Source of the DNA: Struthio camelus
Lineage: Eukaryota; Chordata; Aves; Struthioniformes; Struthionidae
Direction: 5' to 3'
Length of the DNA: 64,000 nucleotides
NCBI RefSeq assembly: GCF_040807025.1
Contig: NC_090964.1
Span: 2,356,001-2,420,000 of the forward strand
The number at the start of each line of letters is the position of its first letter. The first letter of the stretch is position 1. Below, one piece after another: positions 13,801-25,616 of the stretch. The notes below the pieces were generated by a model, which was not told the DNA's origin, searched no databases, and saw only the letters and a program-made list of their open reading frames with translations. The position numbers were made by a program, and so were the translations under genes.

Positions 13801-15545
13801 GTTTGATTCGCCATTATAGGACCGTTCACCAGTATAACAAGGAACAGCTCTGCTTAGAAAAAGACAAAGCAAGAACAAAAAGGGAACTTGTCAAGTGTAA
13901 AAAAATATTTGCATGCAAGTACAAAGAGTGCGGTAAGCGTTTTCTATGTTCTAAAGCCCTTGCTAAGCATTGTAGTGACTTTCACAATGAACATTTAGAG
14001 GATCAAAAAGTGCTTTCTGAAACTGAATCTGCAAGATTTGCTTGTAACCAAGCCCAGTGCCCTGCTGTATTTTATACTTTTAATAAGTTAAAACAGCACC
14101 TGATAGAAGAACATGCTAATGAAGAAAAAATAAACAAAGATTTTGAAATCCATTGTGACCTTAATGGCTGTGATCGAGTTTTCACAAATTACAGTCACTA
14201 CTCTCAACACGTGTATTTCCGACATAGTGAATATTATGATACTCTCTTTGGAAATCAGAAAGAGGAGCAAGATAATCTTGGTAAGGATAAAAATGAGCAA
14301 AATTATTTGAAAGACAGTTTTGACATAAACAAGCAGAATGGGAAGCAGTTAAAAGAAAAATGTAAAAGAACTAGCAAAAATAAAGAAAAGCATTTGATTC
14401 ATTTCAAAACAAAAGAGGAAGCCCTACAAATGTGCAAAGAGAAATCTAACCAGACCCAGTACCCTTGCATGGTTCAGGGATGTCTGTCTGTTGTGAAATT
14501 GGAAAGCAGTATAGTGAGGCATTATAAACGCACGCATCAGATGACCAACATGTATATAGAGCAGCATATTCAGAAACTTGTTGTTTGTGTTAAATGTGGC
14601 ATAATGATAGAAAAACAGTCCTGCTCCGAAACAGCTTTAGGCTTGGATAAAAAAGGCCTAAAATTTAAAGAGGAGAAATCAGCTCATCCTGAGTATGTGC
14701 AGGAAAGTGGAAAATCTCCTGTTCCAAATACTGATCATGACCATCAAGGTGTAAGCAATGAAGACCAAAAAAGATGTCCAGCAACTAGTGTGAGTTTTGA
14801 TACGAGTGCCTTTATGTATTCAGGCACTTTAAAATATAACCACAGTTCAAAAAATAGCTGTTTTGAAGAGCATAACTTAAGAGAGTCTGTTATGTGTAAA
14901 ACTGGAGATTTGTCTGAAAGTAGTGAAAGAGGAAATGGCTCTTATTTCTCCAGTTTACAGTTAGAGTTGCCAAGAGAGAAAGATGCAGAAGGATGTGAAC
15001 ATAGTGCAGTTAACCAAAATGCAAAAAGAAACAGACTTTATACTACAAAAGACAAATTACAGAAGCATCCAGTGTCCAGACCATTTGATTTAAAGACATA
15101 TAAACCGATGGGATTTGAGTCTTCATTTTTAAAATTTATTCAAGAAAGTGAGGAAAAAGATGATGATGACGACGATTTTGATGAGATAGTGGAATGGGAG
15201 TCTCCTGAACAGTTTCCAGTTGATGGAATCTTACAAAAAGGAGACTCTCAAAGGGATGTGCCAGTAAACAGCTTTGTGAATGAAAAAAATGTAATCGTAC
15301 CCCAGAATAGTCATGGGCAGCTAACAGAAATCCAGCCCTTGATTTCAGAGTCGTCATCCGCCCCTTCTTTAGAAAATTTGAGAGCTATCTTGGACAAGGC
15401 ATTAACAGACTGTGGAGACCTTGCCTTAAAACAGCTTCATTACTTAAGACCAGTAGTTGTTCTTGAAAGATCCAAGTTTTCCACACCCCTTATAGACTTA
15501 TTTCCAACAAAAAAGGCAGATGAGCTTTGTGTAGGAAGTACATAA
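10812..15545 (+). CDS. RLF: RLF last exon: zinc finger protein RLF, C-terminal 1577 residues
   Basis: RLF is a large nuclear C2H2 zinc-finger protein of the RLF/ZNF292 family. It was first known from RLF-MYCL fusions in lung cancer, and in mouse it is linked to DNA methylation and enhancer control (family knowledge). The exon begins in phase 0 after CCAAACAG, reading AEEAGLAVSVLLCVRALQ, and runs without a stop to TAA at 15543-15545. I count 15 finger-like units: CVLC and CPVC near exon residues 195-235, five further units at about 310-465 (CPGTDC, CAFC, CVSMDC, CELNGC, CNFFGC), then CGFEGC, CECQGC, CHIC, CIHKSC, CKYKEC, CNQAQC, CDLNGC and CMVQGC. Many have the four-residue spacing between cysteines typical of this family. 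Between them are long acidic and serine-rich linkers. Near the end is an aspartate run (15163-15177), and the tail LDKALTDCGDLALKQLHYL is highly conserved. With the two upstream exons the window holds 1670 RLF residues. The frame appears intact. Confidence 0.97.
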   Translation, partial: AEEAGLAVSVLLCVRALQIRSNGSDEMKTSVCKTIACLLPEDLEVRRACQLTEFLLEPTLGGFNVLEELYMQPDQKFDEENALVPNSLRCELLLALKAYWPFDPEFWDWKTLKRHCLKLLGKVASDSEDDASCNMSVNETDILDTFLSDYDETKEHKYYDGKDSVNHPKEKARVKKPIGSSERYQRWLQYKFFCVLCKRECIEARILHHSKMHMEDGIYTCPVCTKKFKRKEFFVPHVMEHVKMPPSRTHRPKKKIILKKERSPQKATASCSPSPALQEKLYQPQLSEKLENDTHEYVTFSQLENCQLQDRDIYPCPGTDCSRVFKQFKYLSVHLKAEHQNNDENAKHYLDMKNRREKCAFCRRHFMTSFHLREHERVHCGPQPYMCVSMDCYARFGSVNELLNHKQTHDDLRYKCELNGCNIVFSDLGQLYHHEAQHFRDASYTCNFFGCKKFYYSKTEFQNHLAMHNIAVSSGEVKQTVKLEESVSKDKFSYLPESQLLEQSENANLSENLDPTSSQEIPQIKEEALSDSEDLDSESNCSVHCGNHSTAINQNQMSPLLIETRAHNQTVPSFLMSQEGVFHSADVKEQCSDVAVCFDGKNFSCGFEGCCATHKNARGMQKHLRRAHPYNFKGKKKMEMKTKDVQNLLSDTQDSKSPRDISTEIDHNSDTNADSPESLYCNVNAKGNNGLKEENYPSSPETSFYDDSKVSNIEDNMLELLLGLKHLSLKNSNIQSSSRHKPFLGSLQSYSSRDAKCPESVVDETTSKFQFQEQQDNLPSQYLTQLAAKPFFCECQGCTCEFVTREALLMHYVKKHNYSKEMVLQLNMFQHRYSPFKCHICQRSFTRKTHLRIHYRNKHQIGCERITHKVCSNEKLDHVGLCTEGVHNNAVPTSVSATKVEFIEHLDHSEQLYHPKKEDCSSETDLESSEETDNNVTRKTSNIASLESHREELEAREGRGSKRTVAKGNLCYILHKYHKPFHCIHKSCNSAFTNQKGLIRHYRTVHQYNKEQLCLEKDKARTKRELVKCKKIFACKYKECGKRFLCSKALAKHCSDFHNEHLEDQKVLSETESARFACNQAQCPAVFYTFNKLKQHLIEEHANEEKINKDFEIHCDLNGCDRVFTNYSHYSQHVYFRHSEYYDTLFGNQKEEQDNLGKDKNEQNYLKDSFDINKQNGKQLKEKCKRTSKNKEKHLIHFKTKEEALQMCKEKSNQTQYPCMVQGCLSVVKLESSIVRHYKRTHQMTNMYIEQHIQKLVVCVKCGIMIEKQSCSETALGLDKKGLKFKEEKSAHPEYVQESGKSPVPNTDHDHQGVSNEDQKRCPATSVSFDTSAFMYSGTLKYNHSSKNSCFEEHNLRESVMCKTGDLSESSERGNGSYFSSLQLELPREKDAEGCEHSAVNQNAKRNRLYTTKDKLQKHPVSRPFDLKTYKPMGFESSFLKFIQESEEKDDDDDDFDEIVEWESPEQFPVDGILQKGDSQRDVPVNSFVNEKNVIVPQNSHGQLTEIQPLISESSSAPSLENLRAILDKALTDCGDLALKQLHYLRPVVVLERSKFSTPLIDLFPTKKADELCVGST

Positions 15546-15955
15546 ATAGTTTTGCTTAGAATGCCTCCACTACTGCTATATGGGGAGAACTTCAAATTAG
15601 AACAGAAGCTGTTACAGTACACACTGTTTAGGTTAGTTTAGACTGTTTAATTCCATGAATGTATAATATCTGTCAAAAGTACTGGCCAAGTTAAGTTAGC
15701 TCCCCAATTTTTTTTAAATGGACTTTGCTGATGTTGGTGCTATTTAACACATCAGAATACTGGGGGCTTCCTCTTGCAGAGTAAATGTGCATGACTGTAT
15801 ATGGAACAAGTACTAGGGTACCAGGGTTTGGGGGGTGATGGAGTTACTTGACTTGAATGTGCACCCTAGGGTGCTTTGTGTAACATATTGTACACTACAG
15901 CATCTTATATTTTTTGAGTTATGAGTTTCAATAAATTACAGTTTTTCACCCATTT
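15546..15955 (+). other. RLF: RLF 3' untranslated region (inferred extent)
   Basis: This is the sequence from the stop codon to just after the first good poly(A) signal. It is AT-rich with no coding signal. Later AATAAA-type hexamers (for example near 16650 and 18655) could give longer transcripts; transcript data would decide. Confidence 0.55.
15930..15935 (+). promoter_or_regulatory. AATAAA poly(A) signal for RLF
   Basis: First canonical AATAAA after the RLF stop codon, 385 bases downstream. It is followed by a T-rich stretch (CAGTTTTTCACCCATTTG) of the kind seen near cleavage sites. Assignment to RLF is by position. Confidence 0.6.
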
Positions 15956-18900
15956 GTTTACTGTATGGTAAATCTTAATTTCATTTAGGCAACTTTAATG
16001 TGGCTTGCTTGCAGTATTTGAGTTTGGGACCTTTCTGTGTGCATTGGACAATGTTACTTAAGTTTGACACATTTGTAGATAGCTTGCCGGACTGATAAAA
16101 CGGTGTAGATAAGGATTAAGTTTCATTCTGTAATATTTTCTGTCCTGTTTTCAAACTTTGAAGAATTAATATTAGTACAGGCAGAAAGCACTTTCCACTT
16201 GGTGATAGGAAACTTCTAGTTATCTTTCCCTTGAAAGGAAGAAGATGCTTCTGAGAGCGTATGTTACAGCATAAGTGTTTGAAACGCATTGATGGATTTC
16301 CAAGAGACTTACGTCACATGAAAGTACCACTGCAGGTTTTGGGCTCCCTGCGTTAGCTTTTTGGATAATGAGTAAAAACCTAGCTTGAAGATTTATCAGA
16401 AAAATTATCTAATATTTTAAGATGTTACTTGTTCTTTTGTCCTGTTTCTTTCTTGCCTTACTTCTGCATACATTCTGTGGCCCAGAATCTGTACGCTATA
16501 TGAGAAGTGGTATTTCCCAAATTCTGTGATGCTAATGAGCAAGCTGCAGTCAGTTTCTTATTTGTTGGGGTGCCTTGGTTTTTATAGTATAATCTTAGAA
16601 GTAACAATGGAAAGAAAATGAAGAACACTTTGGAAAACAAATTGTTTTAAAATAAACCCTAGACATTGATTGGGTGCAAGAATGAAGAGAACTATCTTTA
16701 TTTAAAAAAAAAAAAAAAAGGACTGTGTTATGACCGATACTGGGCAGAAATGGCATCTTCACACTAAATACTTAAAGAAGTTATTTGGGCACCTTTAAAA
16801 TAAAAGGTTAAAACTCTCCCTGAATGAAGGGAGGTATATAGTTTATCCTATACCTTTCCTGTCATCTCATTTCTCTGAACTATAAATTTGTAGTGAAAGG
16901 ATACAGTGTATGAATCTTTTCCTTACTTTGTTTTTATCCTACCTTACTTTCTTTTAAAAAAAAAAAAAAAAAAGGAAATAATGCACCAGTGTCAAACACC
17001 TGAACTAGCTAGTGTTCCAAAGTGGTATCTGCTCTAATAAAATGGTCTGCTTTTTAATGTTAAATTTGCATCATGTTAAAACATATTTGATTATGGGGAA
17101 CTCAAAACAGGTAACGGCATTAACTGCAGACTCCACAAACATGTGGTGACTGCTTCAAATAACACGCCTAGAGCAATACTATTGCATTTCTGTCTCTAGT
17201 TCTTATATTTTCAGAGCATCTCTGGAAGGAATTCATCCCCTTCCCCAAAAGAGACGAGAAAATAGAGAAAGAAAATGGGTCAGCATGTAATTTATTAAAT
17301 TCATTGAGGTTACAGTCTTCAGTTTCAGGTCAGACAGTTGTCTTTCCACTAGATCCCCAGGGCTTCAACCATGGCATTTACTACAAAAATTGGAGCATTT
17401 TAAATGGTTTGAAGAAGAGAAATTAAGATGAGAATTCAATAATTAAATGGTATGGAGTAAATGCATGTATGCCACAGAATGGAGAAATAGTGAGACAAAA
17501 GCAGTGTGTGAGCACTTGCTTTATGTGGTTAAAAATGCACTATAATTTTAAAAAAGCAACTCTGACGTTATTGCTTGCAACAACTTGGAATTCTTTGAGT
17601 TACAGTCAGGAAACTAGAAATGAATAAAAAGCAAAATTTAATGTGGTGTTAAGTTAGCTGAGTCGTAAGAGACAGTGAAGCACTTGCTGCATCTCTTCAG
17701 CTTCCAAACTAGGGGAGTATAGCAAAGAAAATTTCCATTAAAACAAGGCGGTTGCCTCCCCATTTAGGAAGTAAGACAGACTTTTGTGGCAGTTCCTCAG
17801 GCTAGTGGAGTTCTTTTCAAAGGTAACAGAGCTGTATGCTCCTGAGCCATATTGCACCCTGTCTGATTCTATTGCTCCTATCTGTGCACGTGCTCTGATC
17901 GAAATCTGCTGTTTGCGGGGACCTGCAGTTGTCTTGCATTACCTGGGGACAACGCCGATTTCATAAAAAATTTGGAAGATAATACTCCTACATGTTTTCA
18001 CAAGCAGGAAAGAAGAAAATTGAAAAAGGTGATTTGTTTCCGAGATGCTCCTTTAAGATGTAGCTGCAGCTTTTGGTAAATACCTTTTAAAGTAGTGTGT
18101 TGAAAATGTAATCTTAAAAAAAACATTTTGTGATGGTGGTTTTGGAATAACTGCAACGTCTTGTAAATGTGAAAGCATTTAAACAGACTTTACTTTCTGT
18201 TTGCAGTGAGGTAGGAGCTGAATTGTATTTGACAACTGGAAACTTGTTTAACTGGGGTAACAGCTCTTTGCAATCTTTTTACCTATATTCACAAGGAAAC
18301 TTTTAAAAAGAAGTTTATGTTCATTCTTTTAGACCTCATTCATACTTTGTTCACTAGAACTTACTCTAATGCGTACTTGGAGAACAAAGACATTACTGTT
18401 CTAGAAGTACTAAGAACCAGTTACAGCTCCAGTTGCAGCTCTGAGCTGCTCCCCCTTACTTCCCCCATTGTCTATGCTATATTTTGCACATATTTTAACC
18501 TAACCTGAAGCCGTAATAATGTTTCACTATTAACTCCCTGATCACAGTTTCCTTCTCTGTTTTCACACTTGACCAATACTCAAGAGTTGATAGTACTTAA
18601 ACTTTCTTCAAGTGCTTGTTTTCTTTTTCTATTACTGCTTCTTGGAGGCTAGTGTTAATAAAAAAGTTTCTGATCAATAGGAAGCTATGATCACAGTTTC
18701 CCTGTTAACCTCATGGAGTTTGTGAATTAGCCCTTTTTTCAATGCGGAAAAGATTCTGGGACTGCAGAATTTGTCCAGAAGTAAGGCACAAAAGAGTTTC
18801 TGCTTGGCACGGGTTAAGATTTCTGTGTAAAAGACAAAAATTTTACAAAGGTTTGCCTGAGAATGTTGGATAAATTTGCCATGTGAATTGAGCCTATTAT

Positions 18901-21900
18901 AAATTTCCATCTTCTCCAGTGTAATCTACAGCATGTTCATCTACCTATTCTGCTGTGAACATAGGAACAGGTGCGGTTGTAATTTACTGTCAAAAACAGC
19001 AATTCAAAATTCAGGTTGTTTGGAGGAACTATGTGTCCTTGCAGTATGACTAATAAATGAAATAAAATGCACACTGCTGCACCCTTGCCTTCCCTCTGGA
19101 GCATGGTGCTTCATAGCTCTCTCTGTCAACAAACTCCCAAATAATGGTTCTTTTTAAAACTATAACTTTGAATGAGTTTAAATTTCTTAGATGCAGTTCC
19201 TATAAGCTGTTGCCACTAAAAGATCTCTGACAAATTAGCTGTACTAAATCCTAAGCTGTGTGTGTTTCAAGTTCTGCAATTCAGCTTTCTCATTAACAAA
19301 ACCCGTCCTGTCACTTGTTATATAAACAAATGTACATATTAAGCATGAATTTTGTGACAATTCTAGTTCTGTTATTCTATAGAGCAGTTACTTCTGAAAG
19401 TTTTAATTCCCCAGAGGTAGTCTGCTCTCATCAAAAAAGTTACTGCATATGCGTAAATTACCATCACTACATAGGGAGCAAGTTTTTACAAATTACATCA
19501 CTGAAGTCCACGTAAGCGTCTTACAGATCCCATTGGGTAGGCTGCTCATGTTAGTTAATTTGCTACAATTTTCTTTAGGCTTGAATATAAGGCAGGCCAA
19601 GATGGAGACAGACATTATTTTTATCTGTCAAATATGGAGACAATTCCTGCTATATTTTCCAGGGAATTGTATTTAAAAAGGGGTAAGTTGCTTCTCCTCA
19701 GTGGTCATGTGATCATCTTAGAGGCTTCTGGTGATCTGCCATCCTGTGCAGCTACTGGGGTTTTTAATAGCGTGGTCGCATGTTTGTATTTATCTTCCCA
19801 GTGAAAGATGCTAATGTTACATTGGTCTATCAGCTACTTCCCAGTTACAGAAATAACGTCTTGCTCCTTTCAGTTACGGACAGTATGTTTCGGTCTTTAG
19901 ACTCAGGTTCTGTGTCATCAACAGAATGTAGTCCCATCTCAGTAAGATGGTGGTAATCTTATACCATCAAAGCCATACAGTTTGAATCTCCATCCTGATT
20001 TCTTCTTGGGCTGGTTTACCTGATCTTTCTAATTGCCCAGGGCTGGTAGATCTCAGGGAAGGAGGCCACAGAAAAGGAAAGGACTGAAGGTAAGAATTTT
20101 TACCTTCTGATTCTGTTTTCATATCATCAAGTTGGCCATCCCTTTTCCTTCCAGGTGCTTCACAGAACTTGTCTTGCAGAGAAGATCTAATTATGTCCAG
20201 CTTCTCACTCTCAAACATACCTGAGAAATATTTTAGTTCCCTAGTAAAAGAACACCATCACGATCATCTGTTAAAAAAGATTCTTACCGTAACCAGCAGA
20301 ACCTGAGAAAACGTAGATACAAGGTTCACAGTCTTGGTACGTTGCTTCCATTCTTCGCGTTATTTTTACTGTCTTCAGGTGAGTACGTTTTACAGGAAAA
20401 TTACACTTTTATTTGAGTGAGCATACCCGTCTGGTATGTAAAAATAATAATAATACTGTTATAAAAAGAGACTTTAAGCTAATTTCTGTACTTTTGGTAG
20501 GGTTCTTAACACAGCCAGCAGATGTTGGTTCACTGTTTTCACTTACTTGTTGCCTTGTGGTTGTTTTTTTTTCATGCAAGATCTTTGAATTTTACTATAC
20601 TGATGCATCTTTATGAAACCATATTTCAGAAATCAGCTAGCTTCTATGCATTGCTAGACCTTCTAGAAAAGCAGAAATGTGATAGCCAGTAGAAGAGCTC
20701 ACTAAAAGGAGCGCTACCTTGGTTTTTTTGGCAGTTGGTAGAAGTAACAGTTCTTTTAAGGACAGGACATACCAGCTCAGAAAAGAGAGAAGGTGGATTT
20801 TTAATGTTTGTCAGGTCATTTTGTTGAATAGCTACAGGCAACGGGCATAGTGAAAAATGAGCAAAATGGTTATATTTATTGCTTAGAAATCAAAGTCAAT
20901 GTTAAAAAGGATACAGACAAGTTCTGTCATATTTTCGATTAGTAGAAATAAAATCAATAGCAGATACTAAAATGCTTTCTCAAGAAATGGCTGAAAAGGA
21001 GCATTCGTTAACATCCCTTTTTTGCCTTTTCAAGTTACGTATTCATTGATGTGTTATGCGTCATAGGTCCCCAGCGCTACCGTGGAAAGTTCTGTTGATT
21101 TCAGCAGGGCCAAATGCCTATCTTCACTTAACCTTACAGTTACCAAATATGAAGACAACTTGTGTTTTGACCCTGAATAAATATTTGACTTCTGGTAGGG
21201 CACCATAATTTTACTCCTTTCATTATGGTCCCCCAAACATTTTCTGTTTATCCTGCTGCAGAAGGGAGGGGATCTGCTTGCCTTCTCAGTGAACTGAGTT
21301 AGGCAAAAATGACAATGAGGAAAGGTTTAAAATATTTTAACTCAAATGAGTTCTTTGGTCCCTACTACACAACCATGTAAAGGTACGAGTTCAGGAAGTG
21401 AGAGAGGGAGAGAAGTGGGTTGGCTCTCTCCTTTTGCTGGCAGTGCTGATACACGTCAGCTTAAAATGCTCACAGAGATATTAGTGAGAGAGTAACTGTC
21501 TCGGAGTTTCCAAAAGGAGTCTTGGCTTCCCCTCCGTTCCCAGCTATGAGCTCCTGCTCTTTCCTTTGTGACAGCTCTGGTACTTGTCAGACCCTTCTAT
21601 GAATTAACTCCTTGAAACAGTGAAAAAATCCAACAACAATAACAAACAGCTAAATAGCTTTCTACCATTATAATGCAAGGAAATAGGGTTGCAACTCAAG
21701 AGAGGTTATTAAAGCTATTGGGGCTGCAGTTAATGGGGCAGCTTTGCATCCTTCCTTATTCCATGGCAAGAATAAGCTTTCTTAGACAGGTCTCTTTCAC
21801 CATGGCTACTTAACTATTGCTATTTGGTGCAGTACTGCCTGCTCTTGCACCCTACTTCCCTGCGCTTGCATCCTTGGCTCAGGGCTAGTGTTTACTTGAA

Positions 21901-23490
21901 GTGTTGTGTCAGCTCCGTCATTTCCATTTCCCAAACTCACTATTCCACTCCTATAAGCAGACTTCGCCTCTTGTATACTATGGTCTCTGTACTCTTATTT
22001 TTTCCCTTACTGTCATTCATCTTCTCCTCCTTTACGAGAGAAGCTCAGGTTTGCATTCCTTGTATTCTTACCCAGAAATACAGGTCCTGCCATATCCTTA
22101 CTCAATGAAAAGGGAATTTTCACTGGAATCACAGTCCTACTAAAGCGAACGTGACTGGCTGCGCTCATTAAGAGCCCCTTCCTTCCTTCCCTCCCTCCCC
22201 CCCCCCCCAAAGTTCCTTGCACTATTAGCTTTCTGGTACTTCACATGAGTAAATTACTGTGGAGTAGCAAGGTATTGCTACCTCAGCTGTGCAGTGATGG
22301 TCCAGTAGCAGTTGTTGTCCCCATGACAGGTGTCCAGTAGCTTGACCAGCAAGGGGACAGTTACCTTGAATTCTTCTCTGTATTTTCAAGAGAAAGAATC
22401 TATATGCTATACAGGGAACTCCCCTACAACAACATCCGTCTGTCTGCAACGGAGAGTCACAGAACAAGCAGCCAAACAAATGAGGTCGTGGAGCATGTGT
22501 TGTGCAGACTTGCTTGATTTCATGATGGATATGACAGAACTTCCTCCTGTCAAATTTGAAGCAACAATACTGCATTGCAAGGGAAAAAAAAAAAAGCAGC
22601 TGTTAGGAGACAGTTAAGGGGCAGCCTGCAATATATTCCAGAGGAGAAAAATGGTCAAATACTACTTTGGACAATTTTAATTGTCAAAGTTAATTTTTGC
22701 AATTCATTTTTAGTGTTGCTGTGAAAGACCACTGTCAAATAATAGGGAAGCTTTATCTTTGTTATTGTGTGCAGTCTGGGTCACTTGTACTGAAGAAAGA
22801 TGACACGGATTGTGTACAGTTTGCAGTATCTGGGGGATGAAAAGTCTAGTGTGTGAAGGGAAACTAATGGCTCTTGGATTGGTTAGCAAATGTATGCAGT
22901 TAGGAGTGCCCCTCCTATCTTCCTCTCAGATATTACAAAAAAGCTATTTGAGCTCACAAAGAACATTGGCAAAGAGAAAATTAGCAGGAACTCTTTACTG
23001 GAAATCAGAAACAAGTTGCAAATTATTAGAACAGAGCAGTTCTGGGACAGCTTTTCTGTAGGAGCAGTGAGGAAATAGATCTCTGCGAGCTTGTGAAAGG
23101 ACTGGATGGAGGTGGCTGATTTCAGTAGTGAGAATTGTATCCAATAGTATAGGATCTTTCTTCAGGCTCTATATTAAAATCACAGCGAAGGAGCTGTGTG
23201 AAAGTCAGGAGTTTATTCTGAGGCAAGGAGAAACACTTAACAGAGAACAGCTCTGGTACAGAGCAAGGGGGTAAAGAGGTGACAGTCATGTGATAGATTT
23301 GGTATTGACAAGGGCTTTCCAGCAGATGTCCTGTGATGTGGCTGGAGTCAATCTAGCCACTGAAGGCTCTTGAAAAGGAAAGTTTCTTTCTCTGCTCTCT
23401 GACAAAATGGTCAGTAGCTTTCTGCCCAGTTACCAAGTTGAGTCAGAAGAGCACCATAAGTTGCATAAGGGAGGGGCCGAAGGGTGTGGA
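15956..23490. other. Intergenic region between RLF and ZMPSTE24, left part
   Basis: About 7.5 kb with no recognised gene. It is AT-rich, with A runs near 16703-16719 and 16956-16974, and a CCTT/CCCT tract ending in 12 C at 22197-22208. A 62-codon open stretch with a strong splice-acceptor-like sequence lies near 22930-23078 and is treated under findings. In human, TMCO2 lies between RLF and ZMPSTE24; I saw no sequence resembling it here, although a small diverged gene could be missed by eye. Confidence 0.6.
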
Positions 23491-23819
23491 TAGAAACAGC
23501 AGAGGCTCTAGTCCAACCTCCCACTCAGAGCAGAACTACTGTCAACACTAGAGCACCTATGGCTTTGTCTAGGCACATCTTGAAAACTTCAAAGGATGGA
23601 GATTCTACGCACGCTTCCCTACTGACCTGTCCCAGGCTGAGCCTCCCATGCCACTGGCCCCTTCTTACATCATTGGGTGTTACCAAGAAGCTTGGCTTCA
23701 CCATCTTGTAGTTACCTTTCAAATAGTTGCAGGTAGCTATGAGCTTGCTCCTTAGCCTTTTCTTTACCAGACAAAACAAGCTCAGCTCCCTCAGCCTCTC
23801 CTTGTAGAACATGTGCTCA

Positions 23820-23944
23820 AAAAAGTAGTGAGCAATTGGCAGACAGTAACAAGCAGAGTACGTCAGGGGATGAAAAAGGAGCCTGTATTGTTTGACATGT
23901 TCATCAATACCCAGAATGTTGCAGAGAGAACACTCAGCAAAAGG
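23820..23944 (+). mobile_element. CR1 fragment, + strand, reverse transcriptase part
   Basis: This short piece reads in the opposite sense to its surroundings. It contains GTTTGACATGTTCATCAATA, the CR1 sequence for the FNIFIND-type motif just before the catalytic aspartates, and ends CACTCAGCAAAA. It corresponds to 53426-53490 in the longer CR1 copy of this window. Minus-strand CR1 sequence continues on both sides. Confidence 0.55.
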
Positions 23945-24406
23945 TACTGTCTTTGTAGCTTTTCACTGGACCCCATCCTTCTTGAAAGGGAGCCCAAAAC
24001 TGGACCCAGAACATGTGCCATCCCCAGGACTAGGTAGAAGGGGATAAAATCGTCTCAATCTACTGGCTGCACTCCCTCTAGGATGTAGTTAGCCTTAATC
24101 AAGACCAGAGTGTATTGTTGACTTGTATTCAACCTGGCATCTAACATGATGCTTCAGGTCTTTTCCAACAGCCTGGTCAGCGTGGACCGGTGCATGGAGT
24201 CATTCTGCCTCAGGTGAAGAACTGTGCACATTTCCTATTATTGACCCTCCATGAGGTTTCTGTTGGCCCAAATCTCAAGTTTGTCAAGGACCCTCTAGAC
24301 TGAAGTTCTGTCATTTACCACTTCAGCCACTCCATTTGGTTTAGTGTTGCCTGCACATTTGCTGAAGGCACGTTTGGTGTCATCACCCAGGTCACTGATG
24401 AAGATG

Positions 24407-24515
24407 TTCCATCCTTGGAGGTTTTTGAGACCAGACTGGATAAAGCTCTAAGCAGGAGCTTGGACTAGAGACCTCCTGAGGTCCCTTCCACTCTGAGTTA
24501 TCCTATGAATTATCA
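24407..24515 (+). mobile_element. CR1 3' tail, + strand
   Basis: A sense CR1 3' end: it starts in the CCTTGGAGGTTTTTGAGACC segment, passes through GACCTCCTGAGGTCCCTTCC, and finishes near TCCTATGAATTATC, the degenerate CR1 terminal repeat. The minus-strand CR1 resumes directly afterwards at 24525-24610, so this looks like a 5'-truncated CR1 that landed inside an older one. Confidence 0.65.
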
Positions 24516-25616
24516 CAGTATCAACCTCTGAGGTACTCTGCTCATTACTGGCTGCCAGCTGGATGTCAAGCTATTGCTCGCTATCCTTTAAGCCATGTGC
24601 TCCAGACAATTTCAACATATCTTATGGACTGTTCACCCAGCTATATGGCTGGGAATGCTATAGGAGATTAAAGTCAAGGTATATTATATTCACTGCTCTC
24701 TCCCTGTGCATATAGCCCAGTCATTTCATCACAGAAGGTAATCAGCTTGGTTAAGTATGTTTTGCGCTTATTAAGTCTGTGCTGTTTCTGATTACCTTCT
24801 TGTCCTTCACATGCTCAGAAATGGATTCCAAAAGGATGCTATGAACTTTCCAGCCAAAGTTTTTCTTGCCTTTTTCAAAGATGGGTCTAACCCAAAGATT
24901 TGTCTTTTTCAAATCATCAAGGATCACTCCCCACCGTTTTTCATGTATGGTAGACTGTGGCCTCACAGTGATAGGGGCTGGGTTTTTTCAGCACCCTCAG
25001 CTTACTCCCATCTGGCCCCATGGAGCTGAACACATTCAGCTTCTCTGCACAGTCTCTAACCTGTTATTCCCCCACTGTCAGATGCCCCTTTCCTTCCCAA
25101 ACTGCCAGTAGATGCAGAGATCAGGGAGCAGGCTTTGTGAAAACTGATAGAAAACAAGATACTGAGCACTTCAGCCTTTTCCATATCATCATCCCTCATG
25201 GATCAACACACCCACGTTTTCCCAAAACTTCCTTTTGCAGTTAGCATACTAGTAGAATCCTTTATTGTTACATCTAATGTCCCTAATTGATTTTAGCTCC
25301 AGCTGGTGTTAGGCCATCCTGATTTTGTCCCTACATGCCTGAGTAATGTTTTTAAATACCTCCTTTATTGCCTGTCCTTGTTTGACTTCCTGTATGCTTC
25401 CTTTTACTTCCTATGCTTCCTTAGGTCACTAAGAAACACTAAGAAACTCCTTGCTTACCTAAGGTCTTCTGCTGAAATTCTTGATTTTCCTACTGAACAT
25501 GGAGGCAAGAGGGAGAATTAATAAAAAAAAAGAGGGTTATCCTGTTCGGGAAAGGTGATTCAGCTCTAGCATGTAAGCCCATGTTATGTGATACTGGGAA
25601 GAATGGCAGATGTAAG

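Larger units (their letters stand above)
23495..25495 (-). mobile_element. Old CR1 LINE, minus strand, with + strand CR1 pieces inside
   Basis: Read on the minus strand, this follows a CR1 element from its 3' end (near 23495) back through the reverse transcriptase region to the zone between endonuclease and reverse transcriptase (near 25495). Landmarks on the + strand are the complement of the CR1 3' region at 23510-23640, the leader of the conserved C-terminal part at 23760-23815, the complement of CR1 reverse-transcriptase DNA at 24780-25030, and the complement of the pre-RT segment at 25290-25400. It is heavily mutated with many stops, so it is dead. Two + strand CR1 fragments interrupt it (see separate entries). 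Boundaries are approximate and identification rests on remembered CR1 sequence. Confidence 0.75.
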
